A model generated the notes under the pieces. It searched no databases, had not been told where the DNA came from, and worked only from the letters and a program-made list of their open reading frames with translations. Position numbers and translations under genes: made by a program. A stretch of DNA of 64,000 nucleotides from Arcuatula senhousia (Eukaryota; Mollusca; Bivalvia; Mytilida; Mytilidae). The DNA lies in contig OZ020307.1 of NCBI GenBank assembly GCA_963971305.1, positions 4,663,501 through 4,727,500 on the forward strand, written 5' to 3'. Positions 1-14,600 of this stretch are shown here, in pieces (positions within the stretch are counted from its first letter, which is position 1; every line of letters begins with the position of its first letter).

Positions 1-1020
1 CATCAGGTCAAAAAACTACCCTATAATTGTACATGTATATGGTGTTATCCATTCAAAGCATTTTGGCATGCACAGAGGATCATAGAGCAAAACTGCAGTC
101 TAAACACATAAGGACCAATAAAATTATGTCACATCTCTTCTAATTAGGAAATATGGGTGTCCACTACTTCAAACATTGACAAATATTGCTGAAAACATTC
201 TTTTTCCAGTAGTCCCATACTAGCAAAAGTCAATCCCATAAAGACATACGTAGTTTTTTCAGTCCAACATTTTCGGAATTTTTTACGAGAAAAAGCGTCC
301 TGTCTGCTTCATTGACTAAAATATTTATCATATATCGTTTTAATCAGTCCAATGGTCGTCCTTTCTGCCGAACATCTTTTGTTTCACGGCTGCACAGGGC
401 ATTGAAAGCATCTGTCATCTCAGAGAAATCAAATAATTTATTTCGAGAAAAAAAATTGAACATCGTCTGGAAAATCCCTGCCAGTATTTGGCAAAAAATC
501 ACTCAGGGATAAAGTTACAAATAATTTTCGATTGTTAATCATCAAATCTTCAGATTTAAATCCTGTAAAAACCCTCTTTGACATCACAACCGTTCATAAA
601 ATTGACGACTTCTTCGTCATCACTCTAATTTACATCCGCCATTTTGAGACATTTTTCAATCACATTTATTTACTTTTTATTTTTCATGATAAACAGTAAA
701 AACACCCGAGAAACCCGAAAATAATTGAAATTTTATCCAATCACAACCGTTGAAAGAATTAACATACGTCATTTCCGATACGGATTTCCCTTTGTTGCTT
801 AGAAACTACAATAAACACGTGGGTCCGAGAAACGACAATAGTCGCGCGTAGCAATGCCAGTTTGAATAATCGGAACGACAATTGTCGCGCGTAGCAGGCT
901 AAGGGTTAAGACATTAATGGCCTAGGAATATTGTGAGCAAGCTAACAAAAGAATACATCCAAATATCTAACTCTATTCCAGACAAAATAAAACTTTAGTT
1001 TAATTATCTCCCCTGAAGGA
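1..1020. other. No gene seen; AT-rich flank
   Basis: No exon of MEIOB or any other recognised protein was found on either strand. A short direct repeat is visible: a segment with CGACAATAGTCGCGCGTAGC near 833-853 recurs as CGACAATTGTCGCGCGTAGC near 875-895. The missing 3' end of MEIOB could in principle lie here, but I searched the minus strand by eye for a match to its C-terminal region and saw none. Confidence 0.5.
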
Positions 1021-1024
1021 TGTC

Positions 1025-2055
1025 TGAGATCATTGGTTCATCTTCTATTTTTTATACGACCACAAAAAAATTGTGGACATATAATGGTATGATGCTGTCA
1101 TTGTCTGTTAACTTAAGTGTTCCCACAATAACTTTAACAAGATTGCTACGCGTAGCCATAAAAGTTGTGTGGTATGTCAATTCAAGCAATACATTCTCTG
1201 AGAAACGATAGAAATGGGTTGTCAAAATATGGGATGATCACCTATTAACAGTACCCTATCAGTGTGTAAAGTTTCAGCAACATCCATTCAGTAGTATCCG
1301 AGGAGTTGCACCCACAAAAATGTTTGATATGACAAAGTCCCATTTTTTGGACGGGAAAATCACAAATTTGTAAATAACTCGAAAACCATAAATATCGCTT
1401 CAAATTTTTTTTTGTATTATTATAGAGTATCTTTTGCTCTATCAACCTTCAAAATTTCAGAACCCTGTGCACCTAGGTAACCGAGATATTGGATGTCCTA
1501 TATTTTGACCTTTCTAACCCTGTTTCCATGGAAACGGCAGCCATTTTGAAAATTTCAAATATGGGATGATCATCTACTAACAGTACCCTATCACTGTGTA
1601 GAGTTTCAGCAACATCTGTTCAGTAGTGTCCGAGGAGTTGCACCCACAAAAACGTTTGACAAAGTCCCATTTTTCGGACTGAAAAATCACAAATTCGTAA
1701 ATAACTCGAAAACCGTAAATATCGCTTCAAAATTTTTTTTCGTATCATTATAGAGTACCTTTTGCTTTATCAGCCTACAAAATTTCAGAACCCTGTGCAC
1801 CTAGGTAACCGAGATATTGAATGTCCTATATTTTGACCTTTCTTCCCTGTTTCCATGGAAACGGCGGCCATTTTGAAAATTTCAAATATGGGATGATCAT
1901 CTACTAATTGTACCCTATCAATGTGTAAAGTTTCAGCAACATCGGTTCAGTAGTGTCCGAGGAGTTGCACCCACAAAAAACGTGACAGACGGACGGACGG
2001 ACGGACGGAGACCATTACTAAGTCCCTCCGACGTGTTGTGGCGGGGGACAATTAT
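1025..2055. repeat. Dispersed repeat with about three internal 330-bp tandem units
   Basis: Units begin with GGGATGATCAyCTA at about 1232, 1563 and 1890, giving spacings of 331 and 327 bp. Each contains the shared text GTGTAAAGTTTCAGCAACATC or a close variant and GAGGAGTTGCACCCACAAAAA. The block ends in an ACGG microsatellite near 1985-2008. The start (TATACGACCACAAAAAAATT) and end (GTGGCGGGGGACAATTATAG) look like the ends of a dispersed element. Short open frames in it are not genes. Confidence 0.75.
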
Positions 2056-2059
2056 AGTT

Positions 2060-2400
2060 ATCTGAATGCTTTGAAATTTGACAATGATGTTCCTTTCTAT
2101 AAAAGGATGGGTGGGATTGATTTTGGAGGTCCCTCCTTTTTTTCGTTTTTATATTAGGGGCCGAAAATGCTACTTTTTTGTTTCTTCCCACAATATCTTT
2201 TGTTCTAGTATACCAAATGCTGTGAAATTTTACAATAATGTTTCATACCATAAAAAGATGAATGGGATTTGCTTGGCAAAGCTTTTTATTCTTTCATGTG
2301 AAGTTTCATCAAAATTCATGAAGCTGTTCAATTAGAAGTGGCCTAAAGAGATATGTGGACAGACTGACAGACAGATACTCTGACAGGATGATACTTTTAA
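2060..2400. repeat. Dispersed repeat related to the 40370-41110 block
   Basis: Contains the same order of phrases as the tandem block at 40470-41100: ACAATAwCTTTTGTTCT, CCAAATGCTrTGAAA, then AATGTTTCATACCATAAAAAG, and a GGGGCC-type run before ACTTTTTTGTTT. It ends with a GACAGACAGATACTCTGACAG-type tail. Non-coding. Confidence 0.6.
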
Positions 2401-2462
2401 ATATGCATGTATACCCAAACTTTTTTGTGGGGATTACAATGAGCATTTGATGTAATATTTAC

Positions 2463-2676
2463 CTTCATCCCAAGAAGATTGTCCATCAACATTCCATCTA
2501 AGAAGCAGTGTTCTAATGTCCCAGTGTGGTCAGATATGGCTACTGGTACAGCATACTCTGTGATAGGTTCCTTGTGTACCATTGAAGCATCAAATATTGC
2601 TATGGCAGCATCTGAACATTCAACATTAGAACACAAGAAACCTCTCTCTTCTTGGACAATTTCTCTGCATTTTTCA
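2463..2676 (-). CDS. MEIOB: MEIOB exon 11 (zinc ribbon and third OB region); last exon found
   Basis: Acceptor ATTTTAACATTAG, donor GTAAAT in phase 0. It encodes CEKCREIVQEERGFLCSNVE then C, giving C-x2-C-x11-C-x4-C; the last pair is wider than the C-x2-C I recall for vertebrates. VPVAISDHTGTLEHCFLDG matches the conserved LTDHTGTLHSC segment. The donor shows that at least one more coding exon must follow. Confidence 0.92.
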
Positions 2677-5600
2677 CTAATGTTAAAATGAAGTATACAT
2701 TAAAATACATGTATAACAATCATTAATTAAATTTATTGGATTTGTGATGGACATTTTTAAAAGTTGTAACATTAAATTGTAAAATTTTCATGTTTTTAGA
2801 TCAATGGAGAATTATTATTAACTTTTTTAAAATAGTGCATGCATACAGACTTGAACAATGTTAGAACTCAACAAGAATATGTCCAACAGATATAATGCCC
2901 CATCTCGCAACATTTATTTTTGTTTCTCAATCACTAAACCATGAAGTTGTTCCAAGAGTATTATTTTATGGACTTAAACCATTCTTCTATATGTGATAAT
3001 TTATGCAGAAAATATAGGTCACAGCCAGCATCTGAAGCATACATTCTGACTAGTATCACTAGGTGATACGTTATGCTAAGCATCACTAGGTGCACCTACC
3101 ATACCAATACGGTTGCAATGGCACTTGTCAGTCAGAAGGAATGGACTTTAACTTAACCATTCTTTTATAAGTGGTCATTCATGCGGAAAATATAAGTGAA
3201 TGCCAGCATCAGAAGCATGCATTGTGCTTAGCATCACTAAGTGCACATACCATACCAATATGGTTGATATGGCACTTGTCAGTAAGAGGGAATAGACTTT
3301 AATCATTTTTCTGCACGTGATCATTCTTGCGGAAAATATAGGTCACATCCAGCATCCGAAGCATGCAATGTGCTTATCATCACTAGATGCACCTACCATA
3401 CCAATATGATTGATGTGGCATTCGTCAGTAAGTGGGAATTTGGAAAAATGGGATTTGGGACGGACGGACAAGGTGATTGCAATATAGCCCCCTCTCTTAC
3501 AAGTGGGCGTATAATTTAATGTGTGTGTGGGGGGGGGGGGGGTTGGGGGGGGGGGGGGTTGGGAGGAATTTCTATTACATATATGGTGGGTGGTGGGTGT
3601 TTTAGGAATATTGTGTAAAGAAACAATGGTCCAAATTGATAATTTTTTGATGGGTGGTGGGGTAAAGAAAAAAGTACCTCCCGACCCCCCATACATTAAA
3701 AACAGCACCCAGGGTTTATTTCTGGCCTTGAATATGTGATAAAGACAGTACTATAGTACTTTTGAGGTTGTTAAATAATCATGATATTTGAGTATAACAT
3801 GTTCTAACAAGGAGTACTGTAAGTAAGCTCAGCAAAAGATATCCCATATTGAACTCTTTATAAAAAAAATCTTAAGTCTAATTATCTCCCCTGAACAATA
3901 TCACACAGAAACAAAACTTCTATGTGTATCTCAATATATTGTACTTCTTTTGTGTAAAGTTTAATCAAAATTGATTAAGCATTTCATAGTGAGTTAGTTT
4001 ACAAGATATGATGACTAATGGACAGACAAAGTGTTTCCTATAAACCCCCAAACTTTGTGGAGGATATAAAAATTTAATCATTCCTCATATCATAACATTT
4101 TGAAATGCATGTTTCCAAAATTAATAAAAAAATTATGGCATGCAATAGTACATCTTTCAGTCACATCTTTATATCATACCATCTGTATCTAAGGCCACCA
4201 CCATTCTCTGAATCCAGATTGAACTGTGTAAGAAAAGCATACGTAATTCCATACTGAGTTGATTTCCACTGACAGGACATGTCCTCCATCAACTCCTTAA
4301 TCTGACTAATGTTGTAAATATCAGTGATGGTATCCACTGTATATAAAGAAAGATCATTTCTTAAACTGGATAAACAGAGGAAAAAACGTAATAAAGACTG
4401 TAAATAGAAACTGAGTCTATTGAGACATAAGACAACACTGAACAACATCCCTCAACATATTGCTTTTTACAGATGCTCAGACCGTGATTGTCAAGGTTAA
4501 CAATGCATCTACTATTGAGTTCTTCAGTGCAACCAGACCAGTCTATGTGAGAAGCATATATGCTTTGCCATGTATTGTATTGGCCATTACCAAGTATTGG
4601 TCTTTTAATTATTATAACTTGAGACAGTCAGCAGCATGTCAGCAACAACTGAACTATGTTGAGTGCTGCATATTGTTTTATTTGAAGATTTTATTATATA
4701 TTATTGATTTCATGGATATCACAAGTTTAAATAGAAACCTTCAATGATAAGAAAGAGCTGTGCTTGAATTAATATAGTGCTTTATTATATACTCAGTTTC
4801 ATTAACCAAAGACTAACATATAATGGCTTTAATAATAAGTCATGGTATTTTATAAAGTGCTATTCTCGATCTGTAAGAATCAGGCAATGAGTGAATCATG
4901 ATTTAAGTTTGATTTCAAAATACTGTTCAAAATGCTTAAAAAGTAACAAAAAATGCATTGGCACTACTCTAAAGTGTCAGAAATTTGAGATATATTTTGG
5001 TTGAAATGCATATAAAATTTGGATCTAAGGGAGGTAACTCATGTCAAGTCATACGTAATCCCTATCATTGTAACAGAAATTGTTCTCCATCCTCTGACAC
5101 TGGAAATGACAACTAATGATTGTTTCTTCATTAGAAGGCTATTTTGAATGACAATGCATTGGCAAAACCGTGTGTTTTTAAAATCATGATTTAAACATTT
5201 TCGATTTTGCCTGATTCTTACAGAGAACTGCACTAAAACTTACAGCTTGGATCAGTTTTACTGCTACTGTCTTCAGTATCCTGGAAATTCTGTGAATGGG
5301 CAAACTGGTAAAGGCTCTGTGCTTCTAAGGTATCTGAATATAAAGGGAAATAAATCAATGCAGTATAGGCAAAATACATTCATATAATAAAATGAACTAT
5401 AAAAGTTATTCTAATTTATGCTGTGGTAAACAATAGTTAACTTAGAGTACTGTGAAGTTGATAATATTGGGATTTATTCTTAAGAATACAGGCTTTCATC
5501 AGTTAAATGTTATCTGTCATAAATCTAACCTGGATTGACAGTTATGACTGTTTTAGAGTCTGCAGTAGCAATCATGGTTGATCGAAAATCATCATAAGTC

Positions 5601-8600
5601 ACTTTTACATCAGCAGCAAAAATAACTGAAATAAACAAAACCAAAATATCTATATATTTTTTTATTTTTAAGAATTGACAGCCACTTGGTACATAGTATT
5701 TAAAAAAAAATTTGTTCAATAGCCTCTGCTGGTGGACCACAGGTCCCAGTGGATAATTACATGTAAGCTTGGTCATCAGACTTTTCTAACAAAACTTTTC
5801 CAATGATTATCAGTTTTTTTTTTCAATTAAAATTCAATTTCTTTTGTAACACCTGTTTTTTTTTAACTTATAATGCACATGGTTGATATCCTTGGTGGTG
5901 ATTTTGGCTTCCTTGTTGGAACCTTTGGGGTATAAGGTACATCTATTTTGACACTTTTGGTTATTCAGCCTTCAAATTGTTTTGATTCAAATGAATAAAA
6001 ATAGAATTTATACCTGTTTCTAATGGTGTCCATGTCAGTGCTAAATCAATACTTTCCTTGTCCCAACTGAAATGTACAATTTTTAAATACTTTGAAAATG
6101 ATGCAACCTTGAGATATCTCAGACCTGTCAAGTGTCATGCAACTCGCGTCGCATCTAGTTGGCAATTTGGTGGCAAATTACTTTGATCTTATAATTTTTT
6201 CCTTTGATCTTTCAATTTTTCGTAGAATCTCACACATGCAGCTCATAAAAACTTGACAGCCCTGATATCTTGTTTACAATCAAATAAATCTATCTAATTA
6301 AATTGCATTTTTTACGGCAATTTAAATAATAATAAAATGAAAAGATTTGATTTTTTAAATATTGCTGACTACGTTGACATGTAAAACAATATACATGTGA
6401 AAAAGAATTGTGTTGGTTTAAAATAAATAATAAGATTTTATATAAAACTTACAATACTAAACTAAATAATGGACATGTCTCATCTAAAACCTTTAATTCA
6501 CATCTCTTGATCTGTTTCCCAGCTTTGGTCTTTATATCTTTGACTTGTCCAATCTAAAACACAATAATTGTTTTTTATTTGGAAACTTCCATTATACAAG
6601 TAGAAAAGAACTGTTTTGTAACATGTCTATATTAGATTTCTTTTTTTTTTCAATTTGAAAATATAAGCTTACTAGACTAATGTTTACTCACAGTTTAAGA
6701 AAAGAATTTTTACTCTTCTTTTGTGTTTCAATAATTAAATCACAATCTGGTGGCAAACATGTTTACTCTACAACAGTACTTTCCAAAATATATGGTACAA
6801 ATAAGACTCACTAAGATCACTTCTAGGGCCATATTCTTCATCTCCACTACCAAACATCATACCTATTTATTGTGGGACTATCAAATATTGAGCATATACT
6901 TATAGTAAAATCATACTTTTCTTTTGGAACTAATCTTTATAATTGACATTTGGGTAAGTAAGTAAACAATAAAATGTGCCAAAAACAAACATTGCCTCCC
7001 TTAGATTTTTTTCAAGAGGAGTACAACTTTATGATAACTTTTATTTGGTCATATCTTAATGCAATGCTTCACACGCAATGAAATTTTGCATTGTGCATTT
7101 AACACAAGAGTTAACACTAAAGTATGTCTCGCCTGCCAGCACCATCAGAAACAATTATTCTTTCTTACTTCTACTATATTTTGAATCTACATGGATTTTC
7201 AGTTTCTGATCTCAAAAGATGTTTATAGAACTTAAACATTGCAAATATATGCAATAAAAATAATCAAAGTCACTCAACCGAAAAATCAAAGTCAAGGTCA
7301 AAAGATCGGGATGCAACAGTGCTAAGCTACTACTGGGGCATATGCATCCCAAGTTTCATCAACTTAGGACCTATAGTTCTTGAGATATGGAGGTGCGCGC
7401 AAAACTTTTCCATTGCTATTATATGTATTGAAAATTGTCAAAGTCACTCAACCAGAAAATCAAGGTCAAGGTCAAAAGATTGGGATGCAACAGTGCTAAG
7501 CTACTACTGGGGCATATGCATACCAAGTTTCATCAACCTAGTTCTTGAGATATGGAGGTGCTCATAAAACTTTTCCAAAAAGTTAACGCCGCCACCACCG
7601 CCGGTAAAGTAACACCTATGTCCCGCTCTGCTTCGCAGGCGAGACAAAAATCATTTCAATATGTGGATCGTGTCTTTCTGGCACATATTCCATATTCTTT
7701 CGTTTTTAATATATGTCTATAAAGTTTCACAATGATAGCACATCTAGTTTTATTGTGAACTAAAAAACCATTATTTCAAACCAATGTACCAAATGTATAG
7801 ACAAACTGAAAAGAACAATACAAGTATACTCTTCTACTTTATAAAGACAAATAATAGTTATTATTATTCATTTATATATGCATTTCTTTTACCAGCTTCC
7901 TGACCACATCTAAGTTGCCACTTATTTTCTACAGAAAGCTTACCTTTCTGACCACACACAATATGTTGATATGTTCTCCATGTAGACCCTGACCATTGGC
8001 TACTACATCCTCTAAGGTGTAAAAGTCATTAGTTGCCTTGATTGGAATGTGTTGAAGCTGGGAGAGAGTCCCACCATCTTGTCCATTGTACCATTCAATA
8101 TTAGAATGATTCTCACTGCCACTTAAATTAAATGGTCTGAAAAATGCAAAATAAATAATATCACTCTATCCTATCTTGTTTTTAATTAAAGTTTTCAATG
8201 TGAATGTTTTATAGAGGCTTCAATACATCCTTTAGATATGATTTAATATGAGATATTAAACTAAGATGGAGTTTCTATGGTTAAACATGTTATAAAAACA
8301 AAAAAATCTGTCAAAGTAAAAAATGGTCGGATTTCGTAAAACAGGAAGAAGGTGAGGGACATACCTGAAATCATATCCCACATTATGGAACCCCACCCTG
8401 ATTCTGTATACCAAATATCAAGTGGCTGTGATTAGTAGTTGCTGAGAAAACTGTTACGGAAATTTCTTCCCCGCCGTGAAATCCAGCCAATAATGACTAA
8501 AAAAATGTTTTTATTGGATACTTTCAAATTAAAATAAAAAGATAGAAGAAGCATGTGCACAGAACTAAAACTTTGCATGATATACTGTTTAAATCCTGTA

Positions 8601-11600
8601 AAATAAAAATTGATTTAAATATTGCAATCTGATTGGACAAAAAAAAATATACCGAAATGCCCACTTTTTTAGAGGAAGTGGTTACTTTTTTGCTTATTTA
8701 TCAACAAAATTTTCATGCTTTGAATTGTTTTAAAAATTTAATTATAAGGAATGACTGTAATATTTTTTTCTTTCATTGGGGATATGAAAAAATGGATGAT
8801 AAATGCCTATATACATATATATTCTTTAAACAATTTGGTTTTTACAATAGAACACAAAAAAAGTTTTACAATTACAATAACATTTATTAAGGGAATATGA
8901 TACAGTTAAGATCTTACATTGACAAATTCATGAAAGATTGCCATCAAGCTAATTTTAGTATATAGATTTTAAATACAAATAGAAAACCATGTCTTAATTG
9001 ATCCATTTTTATAAGAGCTAATGTTGAATATTAGATGGTTTTCACAAATATGTATATTGTAAAAAGCAAAATACGTTGGAATTTTTTAAAAAAAGCATAG
9101 CTTTTTAACCATTGGTCATTTTTTTAATCGGTCTTTTGTTATATTATCAAGAATATGAACTAGTTTATTATGTCAACAATTCTGAATTGCAATACTCTGA
9201 ATAAACCATAAAATTGGGTTGAAAAGTAATTTATGCAAATCTTGAAAAAAATTCTTTGTGAACAAAAAAGTCATAAAGAAAAAGCTTGTCCACTGCAATA
9301 GTGCATTTGCCAATTGTTGTTCACTTTGATTATTTTGGGTACTTAGTCATATCTTACCGGATTTTACTGTTACCGTCGGTAACCAGCCACCGGACAAGGA
9401 ATAGAGCAACGCTTGCTTTCAATGCAATTCCGATATTTTGAATACACTAATCAAAGCATATTTGAATGATTTTGATAGAGTAGTATAAAATAATGTGGTA
9501 TATATTATTGGAATATGGTGGCAAAAACATTTAAATCTCTGTTAGTTGTTTAAATTTTTCACGTGAATTATCCAAGACGTACATGGTAAAAATCCGAGGC
9601 TTGTCCTACTTCTATCCATTTGGAAACCAACATGATTTTTTCATAACAGAAATGTAAACAGTAAAATAAAATCGATTTTGGAATAAAAATCCGAAGCAAA
9701 TTGGCAAATGGACTGTTATTTTGAAATTTTTGAAAGATGTTGTATTTTTCATTCTGTTAAAAAATACAATAAAAAATAAGGGGTCAACATCCTCATTTTC
9801 AAGATATTTGTAAAAAAGAGCTTATTTCAATCATTTCTTGCAATTTTCCCCAATTTTCATCAAGTCACAATATGTATTCAACAATGATGTCATAATCTCT
9901 CTCTGTAACTGTATTGTATGCCCTTAAGGGAGTACGAGCCTGAGATTTTTTGTAATTAAAAGTTATTTAAAATAGAAAATTTGGAAAGAATAGCTCAAAA
10001 TAGCTAGACTTTATGAAAAAAGTTTTCAAAACCATGGAGTCGTTTTTAAGATATAAGCACCGAAAAATATGGCGGGAAAAATTCTTCTCTGGGTTTTTCA
10101 TAGGAAATACATTGAAAATTCTTTTTCTGTTTTAACATAGAAATTATAATTAGAATTGGTAGAAAATTTCAAAAGGAGTTTATTAGGACCTTCTCGAATT
10201 AGTAATGAACAAATATTAGGAAACCATGTTGGAAAATTTTTAATGCATTTGAATGGATAAAAGCCAAGAATCCCGAAAATCTTCAATTTCTGAGGCTCGT
10301 ACTCCCTTAAAAGTTTTGTGAAGCAAAATATCCAAATATTTTTCCCAATATTGTAAATTAAAACTAAAAGATTTTTTTTTTCATTTACATAAATAAACTG
10401 TCCTGATTCTTACACTGGGGTTGCAGATCTGTATTTTTCATCACTTCCATCCTGTGGTTTGGATTGAACCTGTACATTTGACAAACTGACTGAAAAATAA
10501 ACCACCATGATATTAATATTGAAATATCCACAGATGAAAGAGAATTTATTGTTTATATGTAAATTATATTATTGTCTTTTGACTGTATCATTAATATGTC
10601 TGTCAATAATGTTTTTTCCTCTGATATATGTAATGTTATTTTTGCTCCTTGAAGGATTCTGATTTGAGAAATAACAAGAATATGTCCAAAAGACATTATG
10701 CCCCATCTCGCAACATTTATTTTTTCTGCAATCACTAAAGCATCAACATGGTTGCTATTAAGGCAATTGTCAGTCAGAAGGAATGGACTTTAACTTAACC
10801 ATTCTTCTATAAGTGGTCATTCATGCGGAAAATATAGGTCACAGCCAGCATCCGAACCATGCATTGTGCTTAGCATCACTAAGGTGCACCTACACACGTA
10901 CCATAATAGATGTGGCACATGTCAGTAAGTTGGAATGGACTTTAACCATTTTTCTGTACATGATCATTCATGTGGAAAATATAGGTCACATCCAGCATCC
11001 GAAGCATGAAATGCGATTTTCATCACTAGATGCATCTACCATACCAGTATGATTGATGTGGCATTTTTCAGTAAGTTGGAATTCGTAAAAATGGGATTTG
11101 GGATGGACAGCCGAATGGACGGACCCTAACACTAAATGCCCCTCTACTTTCGTAGATGGGGCATAAAAATATGTAATGCTATGCTATGTTTGAACCCCTC
11201 CTCCTATAAGTAACAGATTTACTTTTACCAAACAAAAGCTTTATTAAGGTGATAGTTATGTGAACCTAAAAATCTATGGTTTTCTTTACTGGTTATTTTA
11301 ATTTATTTTTTGGACTTAAAAAGACTATGCAAAGGCACACCTATATCATTAATATGGAACTTTTCTGTTAAATCTTTGATATATTGCTCTCTACCCCAAA
11401 AGGTTACATTAACAAAGTACAGTGGTGAATCTCTGATGGTAAAATTCAGGACATATCTCTCTGTTCCAGTGTCTAAAATATATAAATCATATATAGTTCT
11501 AGTAAAAGTCGTACACTGTGTTGTAGGTACAAAATGTATCTGCAAGTGCAATAAAAAGGATTTAGCAAAAATAAAAAAATAATAAATTAAAAGTTAAAGT

Positions 11601-14600
11601 TTAGAATTCAAATTACTCTTGATCCTTGATATAACAAATGTCTTTATGTCAAGTGCTTGCAATATTTGTTTACCTTGATAGATCTTGATAACTAGTCAAC
11701 AGATAAACAATACAAATTATAATAAAGCTGTGGAGTCCATATGACACAAGTTAGCAATGATTATAAATAAGTTATGGCTAAACCAGCATGGAAGCGAGAA
11801 CTCAGTCAATTTAACAAAACACTAATCTAATAAAAATTAATAGTGAAACTTGACTGCAAAAGTGTTTATCCAAATCTTAACCTGGGCTCTGTTAACTTAT
11901 AAGGCACATAGTTACAAAACATTTGAAGGTTGATTTTCAAGCAGACAACAAGATGTAGAAAGCTAATAAAGAAAGGAAACTTAAGATTAGCTGAAATGTT
12001 ATGAAGAGAAGGTTAATATTAGAACAATTATATATAAGTTACACTGTTAATTAATTTAATTCATATCTAACGAGAACAATTATATACAATTTAAGCTTAA
12101 ATAACATAATAGCTGATTTAGGATGATTTGTGCTTGTAAAAATTATATATAAATTATATATCTATAACAACAGGATGGAATGATAGTGTGTTTGCAGTAC
12201 TAAATATACCAATCACTGTTGCACACAAAGACAGTATGCACCAAAAGTGAATTCAGAAATATAAGAACCAGTGGTATTTTTACTCAAGGTCAAGTATATC
12301 AACACAACTAACAAGTAAAGAACTTTTTTTTTACTTTTGAAGTAAAAAAAAGATGATTTATTACATTGCCAAGCATTACATGCATTAAGCTAATATAATG
12401 ATCATTATAATCATTATCATATTTGATCAAAACGGATAAAAACTCAAATAAAATTCGCCTGCCCGCCCCATGTTTTCAAGAAATTTGGATGAGAATCTAG
12501 TTATCATTTTATAATGGCCTTAGTTAGGTTCTCTTTAGCAATCTAGTTACCTTAAATAGAAAATAATGAGATGTGGAATAAGTGTATGCGACACAGCCCA
12601 CAATCAAGCGGCAATTCAGAAAAACCACAATGGACAACCGCCAGCAGCCTTCAACGAGGCCATTTGGCACTGCTCGCTGTTCTGCAATTGGCCCATGGTC
12701 TAAATGAAATGCACATAATTCAAATCCAGTCCTGAAATAGTCACAGATAGACCCCCTTCTTAAACAAGGAACAGAAAACATCAAAAAGACAAGTACAAGC
12801 GAAAGCTTTGTCAAAGATTCCTGGATTAGGACAGGCACATATAATATGTGGAGGGGTTAAACTAGTTTTTTGGGCCCAACCTTCCCCCTATCAATATTCC
12901 TAGACAAAGCACAAAAACTAAACACACAATAAAAATCAAATCGATTAAAGTCCAATTCCACTAGAGAGAACCTTAGACAAAAAACAACAAGAACAAACAA
13001 AAGGACGGTAAAGGAACTCTCTATAGAACACTCGCTGTTACTGACAGCTAGCTGAGAATCATCAATCGACTGATGTAAAAAAATCAAACATATTGATATT
13101 AAATCCGACACAACACTTCAAACAATAATGATTTGGTGAAGTGTCATCTCACAAAACCGACACGCTTGATCGCTATAATGCTTAAAAATGACAATAGTAA
13201 AAACGTTTATGAAAGTTTTAAAGTAAGTATCAAGTTATCAATATTTCTGCCAAAAAACACTAAATTCAAAGATTTAACCAAAATATTCAATTCATATCCT
13301 TTCCGTAATAAATTTTGAAGCCAATTTTTCATTTGTGATTTTATTTATTTTTGTGGGCACTAACTTTTGTGGTTTGATGAAAAAGGATCACTTCATGAAT
13401 TCTTAGATTTGAGGATTTGAAATACATGTATGCTATGCTGTATAAACATCAGTTTGATTTTTTTTTTTTTTGTGAGGTATCAATTTCTTCATCAAGGCCA
13501 CCCATGAAAACAACAAATTATACCCCATAGATAAAAATGAAACCTCAGTATACTAATGTTGAAATATTAAATAACACTTCCAATATTAGCCATTAAGAAG
13601 TATAGATATTCAGAACTTACTTTTACGACTCTGAACTGATCTAGGTTCTTCCTTTGCCAATATGAGTCCAATAACATTCTACAAAAAAACACATAAAGTG
13701 CATTGAAATAATGACAGGGATAAGACTTGCCAATACATGTAAATACAAATCTAAATATTCTTTGATTTTTTTTTCAGAGTAGCATGTTATGACCTGCTGT
13801 GTTATTTTAAAAATCCATAACTGATGATGCTCATAAAAACTTGACAGTCCTGTTATATGCATTTTATTTATGCAGATCTGTGAGCAGTGCCTTCTGGCCT
13901 CGTTGAAGGCTGCTGGTGGTAGTCCATTGTGGTTTTTTCTGAATTGCGGCTGCTTGATTGTGAACTGTGTTGCATACACTTATTCCACGTCTCATTATTT
14001 TCTTTTTTTATAGATGTGAATAATATGAAAGAAAGAAAGGTCTTGGGTCGTTTCGTACCGAAACCCGTTCGTACGTAGGGTCGTTTCGTACCTAAACCTG
14101 TTCGCACTGGGTTGTTTCGTACTGATTTTACAGATAGGTGGGTTGTTTCGTACCGATCTTTTAGGGAAACTGGATAAAGTCATATGTGTTGTATTTTTTT
14201 AAATTTCTTTACTTATTTGTATTTTTCAGGTCTGAACCGTAAAAATGGATATTCTAAGTTTTTTGGTTTACTTCTATGGTTATTGCTGGATATTGTATGA
14301 CTGAGGACACTTAAAAAATATCATTGTTCTTTGAACTAATGTTTTCTTAACAAAAATTTTATCAAAAAGTCATAAGAAATTGCTGTGTTTATTGCAAGAA
14401 ACGAAGTCAAAGTTGGCCTATGTGATTGTGTTTGTATATTTAAGTGGCTTATGTCATTTCTTTAATTCAGTTATGCTCAAATTATTTTTTTCCGACTTAA
14501 TTCACAATCTATCTATAAAATGTTTTTACTAAATAGGGTCAAAATGACTCAGTTGTAGGTACAAAACGACCCGGTACGAAACGACCTGGATTCGAAAGAA

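Noticed and set aside
3343..3739. Proline-rich and glycine-rich frames over the G run
   Set aside because: Translation of a G/C homopolymer microsatellite inside a dispersed repeat; no other coding sign.
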